A stretch of DNA of 64,000 bases from Pseudomonas denitrificans (nom. rej.). Its GTDB lineage: Bacteria > Pseudomonadota > Gammaproteobacteria > Pseudomonadales > Pseudomonadaceae. How positions within the stretch are numbered: the stretch's first letter is position 1; the number at the start of each line of letters is the position of its first letter. The translations under genes and the position numbers were made by a program. Below, piece after piece: positions 33,204-43,523 of this stretch. The stretch covers positions 186,001-250,000 of the forward strand of contig NZ_CP043626.1 of NCBI RefSeq assembly GCF_008807415.1. Reading direction: 5' to 3'. Below the pieces are notes generated by a model that was given only the letters and a program-made list of their open reading frames with translations, did no database searches and had not been told where the DNA came from.

Positions 33204-35479
33204 CCCCGGACCAGATGAAGGACGCGTCGATGCTGGAGCTGTTCCGCCTGGAGGCGGAGGCCCAGACGCAGGTGCTGGTTCACGGCCTGATGGCGCTGGA
33301 GCGCAACCCGACCCAGGCCGACCAGCTCGAAGCCTGCATGCGCGCCGCGCACTCGCTCAAGGGCGCCGCGCGGATCGTCGGCCTCGATGCCGGCGTGCAG
33401 GTCGCCCACGTCATGGAGGATTGCCTGGTTGGCGCCCAGGAAGGCCGCCTGCTGCTGACCTCCGGGCATATCGACGCGCTGCTGGCCGGCACCGATATCC
33501 TCCTGCATATCGCCGACGCCCAGCCCGAGCGCGCCGAACAGGCCCAGCAAGGCGTGCCGGCCATGGTCGAACGCCTGCAGGCGCTGGTTTCCGGAAAGGC
33601 CCCGGCGCAGCCGGCACCGTCTGTTCCGGTGCCCGCCGAGCCCGCACCGGTAGCTGTCGAACCACCCGTGCCGGCTCCCGCGGCTCCCGCCGAACGTCCC
33701 CAGCGCCGCCGCTCCAGCGACAGCGATGAAGCTGGCGAGCGCGTGCTGCGGGTGACCGCCGAGCGCCTCAACCAGTTGCTCGATTACTCCAGCAAGTCGC
33801 TGGTGGAATCCCAGCGCCTGAAGCCGCTGCTCGATTCGCTGCAGCGCCTCAAGCGCATCCAGGCCAGCGCCAGTCGTGTGCTCGACGGCGCCCGCGATGC
33901 CGCCAGCACCGCCAATCTCGACGCCGAGGCGCAGGCCTATCTGGCCGACGCTCGCCGTCTGGTCGGTGAGTGCCAGCAACTGCTCAGCGAGCAGATCGCC
34001 GAGCTCGACGAATTCAGTTTCAAGGCCGGCCAGCGCGCCCAGTCGCTTTACGACACCGCGCTGTCCTGCCGCATGCGGCCGTTCTCCGACGTGCTCTCCG
34101 GGCAGGCGCGGATGGTCCGCGACCTCGGTCGCTCGCTGGGCAAGACCGTGAGCCTGGACATCCAGGGCGCCACCACCCAGGTTGACCGCGACGTGCTGGA
34201 GAAGCTCGAGGCGCCGCTCACCCACCTGCTGCGCAATGCCGTCGACCACGGTATCGAGTCCGCTGAAGTGCGCGCCCGCAACGGCAAGCCGGAGGAGGGC
34301 ACGATCCAGCTGCTGGCCCGCCATCACGCCGGCATGTTGGTGCTGGAACTGCAGGATGACGGTGGCGGTGTCGATCTCGACCGCCTGCGCTCGGCCATCG
34401 TGCGCCGCCAGCTGTCCACCGAGGAAACCGTGGCGCGCCTCACCGAGGAAGAGCTGCTGAGCTTCCTGTTCCTGCCCGGCTTCAGCATGCGCGAGCAGGT
34501 CACCGAAGTGTCCGGCCGTGGCGTCGGCCTGGACGCCGTGCAGCACATGGTGCGCCAGCTGCGCGGCGGCATCCGCATGGAACAGGTGCGCGGGCAGGGC
34601 GCGCGTTTCCACCTGGAAGTGCCGCTGACGCTGTCCGTGGTGCGCAGCCTGGTCGTCAGCATTGGCGGTGAAGCCTATGCCTTCCCACTGGCGCACATCG
34701 AGCGCATGCGCCGTCTGGCGCCGGACGAGATCGTCCAGCTCGAAGGCCGCCAGCAGTTCTGGCACGAGGGCCGGCATGTCGGCCTGGTGTCCGCCAGCCA
34801 GCTGTTGCAGCGCCCCGACGGCGAAGCCACGCCCGACGAGATTCCGGTAGTGGTCATCCGCGAACGGGAAAGCGCCTACGGCGTGGCGGTGGAGAAATTC
34901 ATCGGCGAGCGCACCCTGGTGGTGGTGCCGCTGGATGCCCGGCTGGGCAAGGTGCAGGACGTCTCCGCCGGCGCGCTGCTGGACGACGGCACGCCGGTGC
35001 TGATCCTCGACGTCGAGGACATGCTGCGCTCGGTGGAAAAACTCCTGGCCACCGGTCGCCTGGAACGCATCGACCCCACCGGTCGCCTTACCGGCCCGGC
35101 GCGCAAGCGCGTGCTGGTGGTGGACGACTCGCTCACCGTGCGCGAGCTGGAACGCAAGCTGCTGCTGGGGCGCGGCTATGATGTCGCCGTGGCGGTCGAT
35201 GGCATGGACGGCTGGAACGCGCTGCGCTCGGAGCATTTCGACCTGGTCATCACCGACATCGACATGCCGCGCATGGACGGTATCGAGCTGGTGACCCTGA
35301 TCCGCCGCGACACCCGCCTGCAGTCGCTGCCGGTGATGGTGGTGTCCTACAAGGACCGCGAAGAAGACCGGCGGCGCGGGCTCGATGCCGGCGCCGACTA
35401 TTATCTGGCCAAGGCCAGCTTCCACGACGAGGCCCTGCTGGATGCGGTGGTCGATCTGATCGGAGGAGCCCACGGGTGA
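33200..35479 (+). CDS. wspE: WspE, hybrid CheA-type histidine kinase with receiver domain
   Basis: The protein has 759 residues. Domains in order: Hpt with the phospho-accepting His51 in AAHSLKGAAR; a Pro/Ala-rich linker (about 135-175); dimerisation helix bundle; HATPase (LRNAVDHGIESAEVRARNGK, ELQDDGGGVDLD, SGRGVGLDAVQ); CheW-like domain; and a C-terminal receiver with Asp686 in VITDIDMPRMDG. It phosphorylates the response regulators WspR and WspF. ATG 33200 overlaps the wspD stop (ATGA). Confidence 0.96.
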   Translation: MTPDQMKDASMLELFRLEAEAQTQVLVHGLMALERNPTQADQLEACMRAAHSLKGAARIVGLDAGVQVAHVMEDCLVGAQEGRLLLTSGHIDALLAGTDILLHIADAQPERAEQAQQGVPAMVERLQALVSGKAPAQPAPSVPVPAEPAPVAVEPPVPAPAAPAERPQRRRSSDSDEAGERVLRVTAERLNQLLDYSSKSLVESQRLKPLLDSLQRLKRIQASASRVLDGARDAASTANLDAEAQAYLADARRLVGECQQLLSEQIAELDEFSFKAGQRAQSLYDTALSCRMRPFSDVLSGQARMVRDLGRSLGKTVSLDIQGATTQVDRDVLEKLEAPLTHLLRNAVDHGIESAEVRARNGKPEEGTIQLLARHHAGMLVLELQDDGGGVDLDRLRSAIVRRQLSTEETVARLTEEELLSFLFLPGFSMREQVTEVSGRGVGLDAVQHMVRQLRGGIRMEQVRGQGARFHLEVPLTLSVVRSLVVSIGGEAYAFPLAHIERMRRLAPDEIVQLEGRQQFWHEGRHVGLVSASQLLQRPDGEATPDEIPVVVIRERESAYGVAVEKFIGERTLVVVPLDARLGKVQDVSAGALLDDGTPVLILDVEDMLRSVEKLLATGRLERIDPTGRLTGPARKRVLVVDDSLTVRELERKLLLGRGYDVAVAVDGMDGWNALRSEHFDLVITDIDMPRMDGIELVTLIRRDTRLQSLPVMVVSYKDREEDRRRGLDAGADYYLAKASFHDEALLDAVVDLIGGAHG

Positions 35480-36483
35480 AGATAGGGATAGTCAACGACA
35501 TGCCCCTGGCGGTCGAGGCGATGCGCCGCGCGCTGGCTTTCGAGCCGGCGCACCGCATCGTCTGGGTCGCCGCCAACGGCGCGGAGGCACTGGAGATGTG
35601 CGCCGCGCACAAGCCCGACGTGATCCTCATGGACCTGCTGATGCCGGTGATGGATGGCGTAGAGGCGACCCGCCGGATCATGGCCCAGAGCCCCTGCGCG
35701 ATCATCGTCGTGACGGTGGACCTGGAGCGCAACATGAGCCGCGTGTTCGACGCTATGGGCAATGGCGCGGTGGACGCGGTGAACACGCCGGTCATGGGCA
35801 CCGGCGACCCCGCTGAAGCGGCACGTCCACTGCTGCGCAAGCTGCAGAACCTGGCCTGGCTCAACGCCCCGCGTGACAGCCGGCCGGCCATCAACGCAGT
35901 GCCGGCGCGCAAGGGCAGCGGCGCGCGCAAGCTGATCGCCATCGGCTCTTCGGCCGGCGGCCCGGCGGCACTGGCTGACCTGTTCGCCCGCCTGCCGGAA
36001 GATTTCCCCGCCGCCATCGTGGTCGTCCAGCACGTCGACGAAGTCTTCGCCGCCGGCATGGCCGAATGGCTCTCGACCCAGTCGAAGATTCCCGTGCGCC
36101 TGGCGCGCAACGGCGAGCCGCCGCAGCCGGGCTGCGTGCTGCTGGCCGGCACCAACCACCATATCCGCCTGCTCAAGGGCGGCGAGCTGGCCTATACCGC
36201 CGAACCCAGCAGCCACATCTACCGGCCCTCGATCGACGTGTTCTTCGACAGCGTGGTCGAGTACTGGGTCGGCGACGCCGTCGGTGTGCTGCTCACCGGC
36301 ATGGGTCGGGACGGCGCCGAGGGCCTGAAACACATGCGCGAACGAGGTTACCTGACCCTGGCCCAGGATCAGGAAAGCAGTGCCGTGTACGGTATGCCCA
36401 AGGCTGCGGCGGCGATCGGCGCCGCAGTGGAGATTCGCGCGCTGGGCGACATCGCCCGACGACTCGCTGAGGTCTGCGCCTGA
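35476..36483 (+). CDS. wspF: WspF, CheB-type methylesterase
   Basis: The protein has 335 residues, starting from GTG 35476, which overlaps the wspE stop (GTGA). The N-terminal receiver has Asp53 in [12 protein letters not shown]; the C-terminal methylesterase has the catalytic Ser in [12 protein letters not shown], His in [10 protein letters not shown] and Asp in [11 protein letters not shown]. It demethylates WspA and resets the system. In P. aeruginosa, loss of WspF locks WspR on and gives wrinkly colonies; here all catalytic residues are present, so the locus appears wild type. Confidence 0.96.
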   Translation: MKIGIVNDMPLAVEAMRRALAFEPAHRIVWVAANGAEALEMCAAHKPDVILMDLLMPVMDGVEATRRIMAQSPCAIIVVTVDLERNMSRVFDAMGNGAVDAVNTPVMGTGDPAEAARPLLRKLQNLAWLNAPRDSRPAINAVPARKGSGARKLIAIGSSAGGPAALADLFARLPEDFPAAIVVVQHVDEVFAAGMAEWLSTQSKIPVRLARNGEPPQPGCVLLAGTNHHIRLLKGGELAYTAEPSSHIYRPSIDVFFDSVVEYWVGDAVGVLLTGMGRDGAEGLKHMRERGYLTLAQDQESSAVYGMPKAAAAIGAAVEIRALGDIARRLAEVCA

Positions 36484-36506
36484 GCGCGGGCTACGGAGCT
36501 GATTGC

Positions 36507-37532
36507 ATGAACCCCCTATCCATGAACTCAAGCCAGAGTGACTACCCCGTGACGACCCCAGGCGATACCGCAGTCATGGTGCTGCTGGTGGACGACCAGC
36601 CAATGATCGGCGAAGCCGTGCGCCGCGCGCTGGCGGACGACCCCAGCATCGACTTCCACTTCTGCTCCGATCCGCACCAGGCCATCGCCCTGGCGATCCA
36701 GATCAAGCCCACGGTGATCCTCCAGGACCTGGTGATGCCCGGTGCCGACGGTCTCTCGCTGGTGCGCGAGTACCGTGCCAACCCGGCGACCCGCGACCTG
36801 CCGATCATCGTCCTGTCGACCAAGGAAGACCCGGCCGTGAAGAGCGCGGCGTTCAGCGCCGGCGCCAACGATTACCTGGTCAAGCTGCCCGACGCCATCG
36901 AACTGATCGCGCGGGTGCGCTACCACTCGCGCTCCTACCTCGCCCTGCAGCAGCGCGACGAGGCCTACCGCGCCCTGCGCGAGAGCCAGCAGCAGCTGCT
37001 GGAAACCAACCTGGTGCTGCAGCGCCTGATGAACTCCGACGGCCTCACCGGGCTGTCCAACCGCCGGCACTTCGATGAGTACCTGGAAATGGAGTGGCGC
37101 CGCGCCCTGCGCGAGCAGACCCAGCTGTCGATCCTGTTGATCGACGTGGACCACTTCAAGGCCTACAACGATACCTTCGGCCATGTGCAGGGCGACGAGG
37201 CGCTGCGCCAGGTGGCCGGGGCCATCCGCGCCAGCGCCAGCCGCCCCTCTGACCTGCCGGCGCGCTACGGCGGTGAGGAGTTCGTCATGGTCCTGCCCAA
37301 CACCTCGCCCGGCGGCGCGCGACTGCTGGCGGAGAAGCTGCGGCGCCTGGTGCAGGACCTGAACATCCGCCATGAGCTGCCGACACCGGGTTCGTCGCTG
37401 ACCATCAGCATCGGTGTGGCGACCCTGATCCCCCAGGCCGGGCAGGCCTGCCGCCAGCTCATCGAACTGGCCGACCAGGCGCTCTACAACGCCAAGCACG
37501 GCGGGCGCAACCAGGTGGCCATCGCCGGCTGA
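36507..37532 (+). CDS. wspR: WspR, diguanylate cyclase response regulator
   Basis: The protein has 341 residues. The receiver domain has Asp74 in [12 protein letters not shown]; a helical stalk ([20 protein letters not shown]) leads to the GGDEF domain, with active site GGEEF at 255-259 and an inhibitory I-site RPSD a few residues earlier. It makes cyclic di-GMP when phosphorylated by WspE, promoting biofilm formation. The start may be ATG 36507 or the Met five codons later. It closes the wsp operon; no clear terminator separates it from prfB. Confidence 0.96.
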   Translation: MNPLSMNSSQSDYPVTTPGDTAVMVLLVDDQPMIGEAVRRALADDPSIDFHFCSDPHQAIALAIQIKPTVILQDLVMPGADGLSLVREYRANPATRDLPIIVLSTKEDPAVKSAAFSAGANDYLVKLPDAIELIARVRYHSRSYLALQQRDEAYRALRESQQQLLETNLVLQRLMNSDGLTGLSNRRHFDEYLEMEWRRALREQTQLSILLIDVDHFKAYNDTFGHVQGDEALRQVAGAIRASASRPSDLPARYGGEEFVMVLPNTSPGGARLLAEKLRRLVQDLNIRHELPTPGSSLTISIGVATLIPQAGQACRQLIELADQALYNAKHGGRNQVAIAG

Positions 37533-37651
37533 ACGGGCGGGGAGGGCGCGGAAACGGTGAGCGTGCTTTGTCGTAAAGCCTGAAAGGGCGCCGAAAAATC
37601 ACGTATACTTGCCGGCTTTTCTACGCCCTTTACCCGTGAGAGATGCCCGCC

Positions 37652-38747
37652 ATGGAAATCCAACCGATCCTCAACAGCATCAAGGACCTCTCCGACCGTA
37701 CCCATTCGATTCGGGGGTATCTTTGACTACGATCTGAAACATGATCGTCTGATCGAAGTAAACCGCGAACTGGAAGACCCGGCGGTCTGGAACAAGCCCG
37801 AGTACGCCCAGAACCTGGGCCGCGAGCGCGCCATGCTGGCGCAGATCGTCGAGACCCTCGACGAGCTCACCGGCGGTCTGGCCGACTCCCGCGACCTGCT
37901 CGACATGGCGGTCGAGGAGAATGACGAGGGCGCCGTCGGCGACGTCGAGGCCGAAGTCCAGCGCCTGCGCGAGATTCTCGAGAAGCTCGAGTTCCGCCGC
38001 ATGTTCAGCGGCGAGATGGACCCCAACAACGCCTACCTGGACATCCAGGCCGGCTCCGGCGGCACCGAAGCCCAGGACTGGGCCAACATGCTGCTGCGCA
38101 TGTACCTGCGCTGGGCGGACAAGAACGGCTTCAGCGCCGAGATCGTCGAGCTGTCCGAGGGTGAAGTCGCCGGCATCAAGGGCGCCACCGTGCACATCAA
38201 GGGCGAGTACGCCTTCGGCTGGCTGCGCACCGAGATCGGCGTGCACCGTCTGGTGCGCAAGAGCCCGTTCGACTCCGGCAACCGTCGGCACACCTCGTTC
38301 ACCGCGGTATTCGTGTCGCCGGAAATCGACGACAACATCGAGATCGAGATCAACCCGGCCGACCTGCGCATCGACACCTACCGCTCCTCCGGCGCGGGCG
38401 GTCAGCACGTGAACACCACCGACTCCGCGGTGCGTATCACCCACGTGCCGACCAACACCGTGGTGGCGTGCCAGAACGAACGCTCCCAGCACGCCAACAA
38501 GGACACCGCCATGAAGATGCTGCGGGCCCGGTTGTACGAGCAGGAGATGCAGAAGCGCACCGCCGCCTCGCAGGCGCTGGAAGACACCAAGTCCGATATC
38601 GGCTGGGGTCACCAGATCCGTTCCTACGTGCTCGACCAGTCGCGCATCAAGGACCTGCGTACCGGCGTGGAACGCAGCGATTGCGACAAGGTGCTCGACG
38701 GCGACCTCAACGAATACCTGGAAGCCAGCCTGAAACAAGGCCTGTAA
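37652..38747 (+). CDS. prfB: Peptide chain release factor 2 (programmed +1 frameshift)
   Basis: The coding sequence is join(37652..37723, 37725..38747), giving 364 residues. The first 24 codons end in CTT followed by an in-frame TGA; the preceding GGGGGTAT internal Shine-Dalgarno-like element and CTTTGAC slippery site are the known autoregulatory frameshift of RF2, used when RF2 is scarce. Downstream, [14 protein letters not shown] holds the GGQ catalytic loop and [10 protein letters not shown] the SPF anticodon-like motif for UGA/UAA. Its position between wspR and lysS matches other pseudomonads. This is a real recoding event and not one of the suspected sequence errors. Confidence 0.97.
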
Positions 38748-38829
38748 CAGCACCCCCTGCGGGGCGGGCCGCGCGGCCCGCTCCCGCCAGTAACCCCTAT
38801 TGATCAAGACGCCAGGCAGATAGACGACC

Positions 38830-40335
38830 ATGAGCGACCAACAACTCGACGCTACCGAACTGCAACAGGAAGAAAACAAGCTGATCGCCCAGCGCAAGGA
38901 AAAGCTTGCCGCCGTGCGTGAAGCCAAGGCCATCGCCTTCCCCAACGACTTCCGCCGCGAGAACTACTTCGCGGACCTGCAGAAACAGTACGAAACCGCG
39001 ACCAAGGAAGAGCTGGAAGCAGCTGCCATCCCGGTCAAGGTTGCCGGTCGCATCATGCTCAACCGCGGCTCGTTCATCGTCCTGCAGGACAGCAGCGGCC
39101 GTCTGCAGGTCTACGTGAACCGCAAGACCCTGCCCGAAGAGACCCTGGCCGAGATCAAGACCTGGGACCTGGGCGACATCATCGGCGCCGAAGGCACCCT
39201 GGCCCGTTCCGGCAAGGGCGACCTGTACGTCGAGATGACCAACGTGCGCCTGCTGACCAAGTCCCTGCGCCCGCTGCCGGATAAGCACCACGGCCTGACC
39301 GACACCGAGCAGCGCTACCGCCAGCGCTACGTCGACCTGATCGTCAACGAGGAAACCCGCCACACCTTCCGCGTGCGTTCCCAGGTCATCGCCCACATCC
39401 GTCGCTTCCTGTCCGATCGCGGCTTCCTCGAAGTGGAAACCCCGATGCTGCAGACCATTCCCGGCGGCGCGGCGGCCAAGCCCTTCGAAACCCACCACAA
39501 CGCGCTGGACATGGCCATGTTCCTGCGTATCGCCCCGGAGCTTTACCTCAAGCGCCTGGTGGTCGGTGGCTTCGAGAAGGTCTTCGAGATCAACCGCAAC
39601 TTCCGTAACGAAGGCGTCTCGACCCGGCACAACCCCGAGTTCACCATGCTCGAGTTCTACCAGGCCTACGCCGACTACGAAGACAACATGGACCTGACCG
39701 AAGAGCTGTTCCGCGAGCTGGCCCAGGCCGTGCTCGGCAGCACCGACGTGCCGTACGGCGACAAGGTCTTCCACTTCGGCGAGCCGTTCGCCCGCCTGTC
39801 CGTGTTCGACGCCATCCTCAAGTACAACCCGGAGCTCACCGCGGCTGACCTGACCGACCTGGAGAAGGCCCGCGCCATCGCCAAGAAGGCCGGCGCCAAG
39901 GTCCTCGGCCACGAAGGCCTGGGCAAGCTGCAGGTGATGATTTTCGAAGAGCTGGTCGAGCACAAGCTGGAGCAGCCGCACTTCATCACCCAGTACCCGT
40001 TCGAAGTGTCCCCGCTGGCCCGCCGCAACGACAACGACCCGAGCGTCACCGACCGCTTCGAGCTGTTCATCGGTGGCCGCGAGATCGCCAACGCCTACTC
40101 CGAGCTCAACGACGCCGAAGACCAGGCCGAGCGCTTCATGCTGCAGGTCAAGGAGAAGGACGCCGGTGACGACGAGGCGATGCACTACGACGCCGACTTC
40201 GTCAACGCGCTCGAATACGGCATGCCGCCCACCGCCGGTGAAGGCATCGGCATCGACCGCCTGGTGATGCTGCTGACCAACTCGCCGTCGATCCGCGACG
40301 TCATCCTCTTCCCGCACATGCGCCCGCAGGCGTAA
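38830..40335 (+). CDS. lysS: Lysyl-tRNA synthetase (class II)
   Basis: The enzyme has 501 residues. An N-terminal OB-fold anticodon-binding domain (about 55-165; [20 protein letters not shown]) is followed by the class II catalytic core with motif 1 near [20 protein letters not shown], motif 2 [20 protein letters not shown] and motif 3 [13 protein letters not shown]. It charges tRNA-Lys. The prfB-lysS pair is conserved in gammaproteobacteria and is probably co-transcribed (82-bp gap with a GC hairpin but no T-run). Confidence 0.97.
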   Translation: MSDQQLDATELQQEENKLIAQRKEKLAAVREAKAIAFPNDFRRENYFADLQKQYETATKEELEAAAIPVKVAGRIMLNRGSFIVLQDSSGRLQVYVNRKTLPEETLAEIKTWDLGDIIGAEGTLARSGKGDLYVEMTNVRLLTKSLRPLPDKHHGLTDTEQRYRQRYVDLIVNEETRHTFRVRSQVIAHIRRFLSDRGFLEVETPMLQTIPGGAAAKPFETHHNALDMAMFLRIAPELYLKRLVVGGFEKVFEINRNFRNEGVSTRHNPEFTMLEFYQAYADYEDNMDLTEELFRELAQAVLGSTDVPYGDKVFHFGEPFARLSVFDAILKYNPELTAADLTDLEKARAIAKKAGAKVLGHEGLGKLQVMIFEELVEHKLEQPHFITQYPFEVSPLARRNDNDPSVTDRFELFIGGREIANAYSELNDAEDQAERFMLQVKEKDAGDDEAMHYDADFVNALEYGMPPTAGEGIGIDRLVMLLTNSPSIRDVILFPHMRPQA

Positions 40336-40353
40336 GCGCAGGAACAGGAGAGA

Positions 40354-40379
40354 AAGGCCGCCCTCGGGCGGCCTTTTTC
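40354..40379 (+). terminator. Rho-independent terminator after lysS
   Basis: AAAGGCCGCC and GGCGGCCTTT form a stem over a 5-nt loop and are followed by TTCG. Confidence 0.85.
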
Positions 40380-40414
40380 GTTTCCGCGCTGTCTGGCGGC
40401 GCCGGAGTCAACCT

Positions 40415-40461
40415 TTAGGAGCGCGCCATGCGTGCGTTCGCGGGGATGGCTCGCTCCTACA
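40415..40461. repeat. REP-like element (family C)
   Basis: This is a degenerate TTAGGAGCGCGCC...GGCTCGCTCCTACA palindrome. Beyond it, up to 40684, I see only a GGTATACCAT decamer (40480-40489) without the flanks that define the regulon operator. Confidence 0.6.
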
Positions 40462-40684
40462 AACGGGTGGGAAACTTGCGGTATACCATCCGACGAAATG
40501 CATGCCTGCTGCCGTGGCTCGGCCACGCTGTGGCACGTCTCACTCCCAGGCCTGATTCCCAGCCGCCTGCTCTGCCTCGCGGCCCGTTCCGTGCGCCGGT
40601 GTCGCAGCTGCAAAGCGGCAATTGTTTTCCCACAGAAAAGCTCGAACAATGAGCCATCAGGCCGCGCCGCCGGAGGTAATGCCA

Positions 40685-41401
40685 GTGACCCAAGTGTCCC
40701 CGCGAGACAGCGCAGCGCAAGTCGCCAGCGCCATCGCAGAAAGTGTCAAATACCAGGGCCGCAAGGCCAGCCGCCAGGGCAGCGAGCAGCGCCGTCAGGC
40801 GATCCTCGACGCCGCCCTGCGGATCATCGTGCGTGATGGCGTCCGCGCCGTGCGCCACCGTGCCGTGGCCGCCGAGGCCGGTGTGCCGCTATCGGCCACC
40901 ACCTACTACTTCAAGGACATCCAGGACCTCATCACCGACACCTTCGCGCTCTTCGTCGAACGCAGCGCCGAAGCCCTGTCGACCTTCTGGAGCAGCGTCG
41001 AGGGCGATCTCCAGGCCATGGCCGCCGGCCTCGGCCAGGACGACCCGCTGGCTCGCCGCGAGCTGACGGCCAATATCGTCGAGCTGGCGATCCAGTACGT
41101 CATGGTTCAGCTCAACGAGCGCCGCGAGCACCTGCTGGCCGAACAGGCCTTCCGCCAGGAAGCGCTGCTCAACCCCAGCCTCAGCGATCTGGCACAGCGT
41201 CACCGGCGGATTCTTTCCCTGGGCGTGGTGCATTTCTTCGAAGTGCTCGGTTCCAGACAGCCCGAACAGGATGCCCGGGTGTTGACGGCCATCATCCTGC
41301 AGATGGAGTATCAGGGCCTGCTGGACGGGGCCGACCACCTGCAGATCGAGGAAATGCGTGCCATCCTTAGCCGCTATCTCGATCTGGTGATGGGCCTGTA
41401 G
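40685..41401 (+). CDS. TetR-family transcriptional regulator
   Basis: The protein has about 238 residues. The N-terminal HTH (about 35-85) reads GSEQRRQAILDAALRIIVRD, then AVRHRAVAAEAGVPLSATTY, ending YYFKDIQDLI, a standard TetR pattern. The C-terminal ligand domain is not assignable. I favour GTG 40685 because GGAGG sits 8 nt upstream; ATG 40679 and ATG 40649 are alternatives. It precedes a lipoprotein gene and the QEGLA gene on the same strand, with a terminator between. It corresponds by position to PAO1 PA3699; target unknown. Confidence 0.88.
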   Translation: MTQVSPRDSAAQVASAIAESVKYQGRKASRQGSEQRRQAILDAALRIIVRDGVRAVRHRAVAAEAGVPLSATTYYFKDIQDLITDTFALFVERSAEALSTFWSSVEGDLQAMAAGLGQDDPLARRELTANIVELAIQYVMVQLNERREHLLAEQAFRQEALLNPSLSDLAQRHRRILSLGVVHFFEVLGSRQPEQDARVLTAIILQMEYQGLLDGADHLQIEEMRAILSRYLDLVMGL

Positions 41402-41418
41402 CCCCGGCTGCTGCATTC

Positions 41419-41445
41419 CAACCCCGCCATCCGGCGGGGTTTTCG
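41419..41445 (+). terminator. Rho-independent terminator after the TetR gene
   Basis: AACCCCGCC and GGCGGGGTT form a stem over a short loop and are followed by TTCG. Confidence 0.8.
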
Positions 41446-41508
41446 TGTCGGAATTCCGGATGCCCGCGCCTGTCGCATGGGAAGGCATACGGATTTAAGG
41501 AGGGCGTG

Positions 41509-42072
41509 ATGAAAGTCTGGCGTGCACTGCTGCTGTTGAGCATCGGCCTGCTCAGTGGCTGTCTGGTGACGTTCAAGGACCCGATTCCGGCCAACGAGCC
41601 CGCGCCGGCTCACTTGCTGGGCCAGTGGTCGCGTGTGGACGAGTACGGCGAGGAGCAGTTCCTCGAAGTCACCCGCTCCGGCTCCAACCTCTACCGCGCT
41701 CTGAGCTACGTCGACAGCAAGGACAACACCGACAGCGTCGAGGACTTCGGTTTCACCGTCGCCCACCACGGCAAGCGCTGGTACCTGTCTGCCGGCTTGC
41801 CGAAGAGCATGGGCGGCAACTTCGCCCTGGCCGGCTTCGAGATCACCGACAAGGACGAACTGGTGATCTATAACCTGGATGTCGAGCACATCCTGCAGGA
41901 CATGAAGGAAGGCGCGCTCAAGGGCGAGAAGGTCGACACCGAACAGGGTGCAGGAGCGCTGGTGACCAGCCAGCTGCCCCAGGTGATCGCCTACCTCAAC
42001 GATCCGGCCAACTCCGACGTGTTCGTCGAAGCGCTGCGCTTTTCGCGCGTGACCCCGGGAGAAAAGCAATGA
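41509..42072 (+). CDS. Conserved lipoprotein
   Basis: The protein has 187 residues with a lipoprotein signal (MKVWRALLLLSIGLLSGC, lipobox LSGC). ATG 41509 follows AAGGAGG at ideal spacing. The mature part has GQWSRVDEYGEEQFLEVTRS and YVDSKDNTDSVEDFGFTVAH, with no family I can name. It overlaps the start of the QEGLA-motif gene by 4 bp, so the two should be one operon. Confidence 0.82.
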   Translation: MKVWRALLLLSIGLLSGCLVTFKDPIPANEPAPAHLLGQWSRVDEYGEEQFLEVTRSGSNLYRALSYVDSKDNTDSVEDFGFTVAHHGKRWYLSAGLPKSMGGNFALAGFEITDKDELVIYNLDVEHILQDMKEGALKGEKVDTEQGAGALVTSQLPQVIAYLNDPANSDVFVEALRFSRVTPGEKQ

Positions 42073-43373
42073 CCCCACGGCGCAAGAAGTCCACGCCCAA
42101 CGAGTACCAGCAGATCATCCGCGGCCTGTCCGACCGCATCGTCGAGGCGCAGACGCCGATCCGCGTGCTCGACGCCATCAAGTGGGACGACGGCATCCGC
42201 GACGACTTCCTCAAGGGCCGGGGCAAGCACGCGCCCAAGGTCGACCGCGCCTACTACGACGGCCGCCCGCTATCCTTCGACAGCAGCGCGAAGAAGCAGG
42301 AATTCCAGAACATCGAGCGCGACATCACCCGCCACTTGGGGCAGTTCAACCCGGTCGGGCAGATCATGCGGCGCATGTGCAAGGAATACCGCATGGTCAT
42401 CCGCATGCTCGAAGCGCGCGGCACCCAGGATTTCGGCCTGATTTCCCAGGAGCTCTATGGCTCGGCCTCCGACGCCTTCCATGCCGGCGACCCGACCCTG
42501 GCCGACCTCGGCCTGATGCTCTCGGACTACCTGAACAACATCGCCGACCGTGGCGACCTCAAGGACGAACCCAAGACCCTTACCGCCAGCGACGCGGTGA
42601 AGATGCTGCAGGAACGCCTGAACAAGGTGTTCGACGGCAAGGAAGACACCATCCGCGTCTTCGAGTCCGACGGCATCGTCGCCGACGCCGCGGCCGGCGC
42701 CGACTACATCAAGGTGCGCGCCGACGCCATGTTCAACGAGCGCGACGTGCGCGCGCTGGAAGTCCATGAAGGCCTGGTGCATGTCGGCACCACGCTCAAC
42801 GGCCTCAACCAGCCGATCTGCACCTTCCTCGCCAAGGGGCCGCCGTCCTCCACGGTGACCCAGGAAGGCCTGGCGATCCTGATGGAAGTGATCGCCTTCG
42901 CCTCCTACCCGACGCGCCTGCGCAAGCTCACCAACCGCACCCGCGCCATCCACATGGCCGAGGAGGGTGCGGATTTCCTCGAGGTGTTCCACTTCTACCG
43001 CGAGCAGAACTACAGCGTGGAGAGCAGCTACCAGAACGCCAGCCGCGTGTTCCGTGGCTCGACCCCGGTCGGCCTGCCGTTTACCAAGGACCTGTCGTAC
43101 CTCAAGGGCTTCATCCTGATCTACAACTACATCCAGCTCGCCGTGCGCAAGGGCAAGCTGGAGCAGATCCCGCTGCTGTTCTGCGGCAAGGCCACCCTGG
43201 AAGACATGCGCACCCTGCGCCAGCTGGTGGACGAGGGCCTGGTGGTGCCGCCCAAGTACCTGCCGCCGCAGTTCCGCGACCTCAACGCACTGTCGGCGTG
43301 GATGTGCTTCTCCAACTTCCTCAACCACCTCAGCCTCGACCGCATCGAGGCGGATTACGCCAATATCCTTTGA
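42069..43373 (+). CDS. QEGLA-motif protein (DUF1704)
   Basis: The protein has 434 residues. It belongs to the family annotated as flavohemoglobin expression-modulating QEGLA motif protein. The motif itself is visible in STVTQEGLAILMEVIAF, preceded by the conserved EVHEGLVHVGTTLNG, a double Glu-Gly-Leu pattern that resembles metallopeptidase-like active sites in this family (HEGLxH and QEGLA). The enzymatic role is not established. Start ATG 42069 overlaps the upstream lipoprotein stop. It is probably cytoplasmic. Confidence 0.88.
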   Translation: MTPRRKKSTPNEYQQIIRGLSDRIVEAQTPIRVLDAIKWDDGIRDDFLKGRGKHAPKVDRAYYDGRPLSFDSSAKKQEFQNIERDITRHLGQFNPVGQIMRRMCKEYRMVIRMLEARGTQDFGLISQELYGSASDAFHAGDPTLADLGLMLSDYLNNIADRGDLKDEPKTLTASDAVKMLQERLNKVFDGKEDTIRVFESDGIVADAAAGADYIKVRADAMFNERDVRALEVHEGLVHVGTTLNGLNQPICTFLAKGPPSSTVTQEGLAILMEVIAFASYPTRLRKLTNRTRAIHMAEEGADFLEVFHFYREQNYSVESSYQNASRVFRGSTPVGLPFTKDLSYLKGFILIYNYIQLAVRKGKLEQIPLLFCGKATLEDMRTLRQLVDEGLVVPPKYLPPQFRDLNALSAWMCFSNFLNHLSLDRIEADYANIL

Positions 43374-43401
43374 CCGCCATGCGTTCAAAACGGGCCTCGG
43401 T

Positions 43402-43486
43402 CGTAGGATGGCGGGGAGCGAAGCGATACCCATCGATATTTCGGCGCTGCCGGGTGATGGGTATCGCAAGCTCCACCCATCCTACG
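43402..43486. repeat. Palindromic repeat family B, copy 5
   Basis: This is an 85-bp palindrome, CGTAGGATGG...GATACCCATC / GATGGGTATC...CCATCCTACG, just downstream of the QEGLA gene. It could act as a transcript end but has no T-run. Confidence 0.75.
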
Positions 43487-43523
43487 TAAGGTGCTTCCTT
43501 GCAATCAGGGTGCGACGTATTCC

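Noticed and set aside
33092..35473. A 793-codon open frame antisense to wspE, and an 884-codon one antisense to mexK (60907-63561)
   Set aside because: High-G+C DNA leaves long open frames opposite real genes. These have His/Gln/Arg-rich low-complexity translations and no domain, while the sense frames match well-known families.
40480..40489. GGTATACCAT upstream of the TetR gene as a seventh operator
   Set aside because: Only the 10-bp core matches; the TAATA(C/T) flank and the outer GTAT arm are missing, and the gene is far from the cluster.
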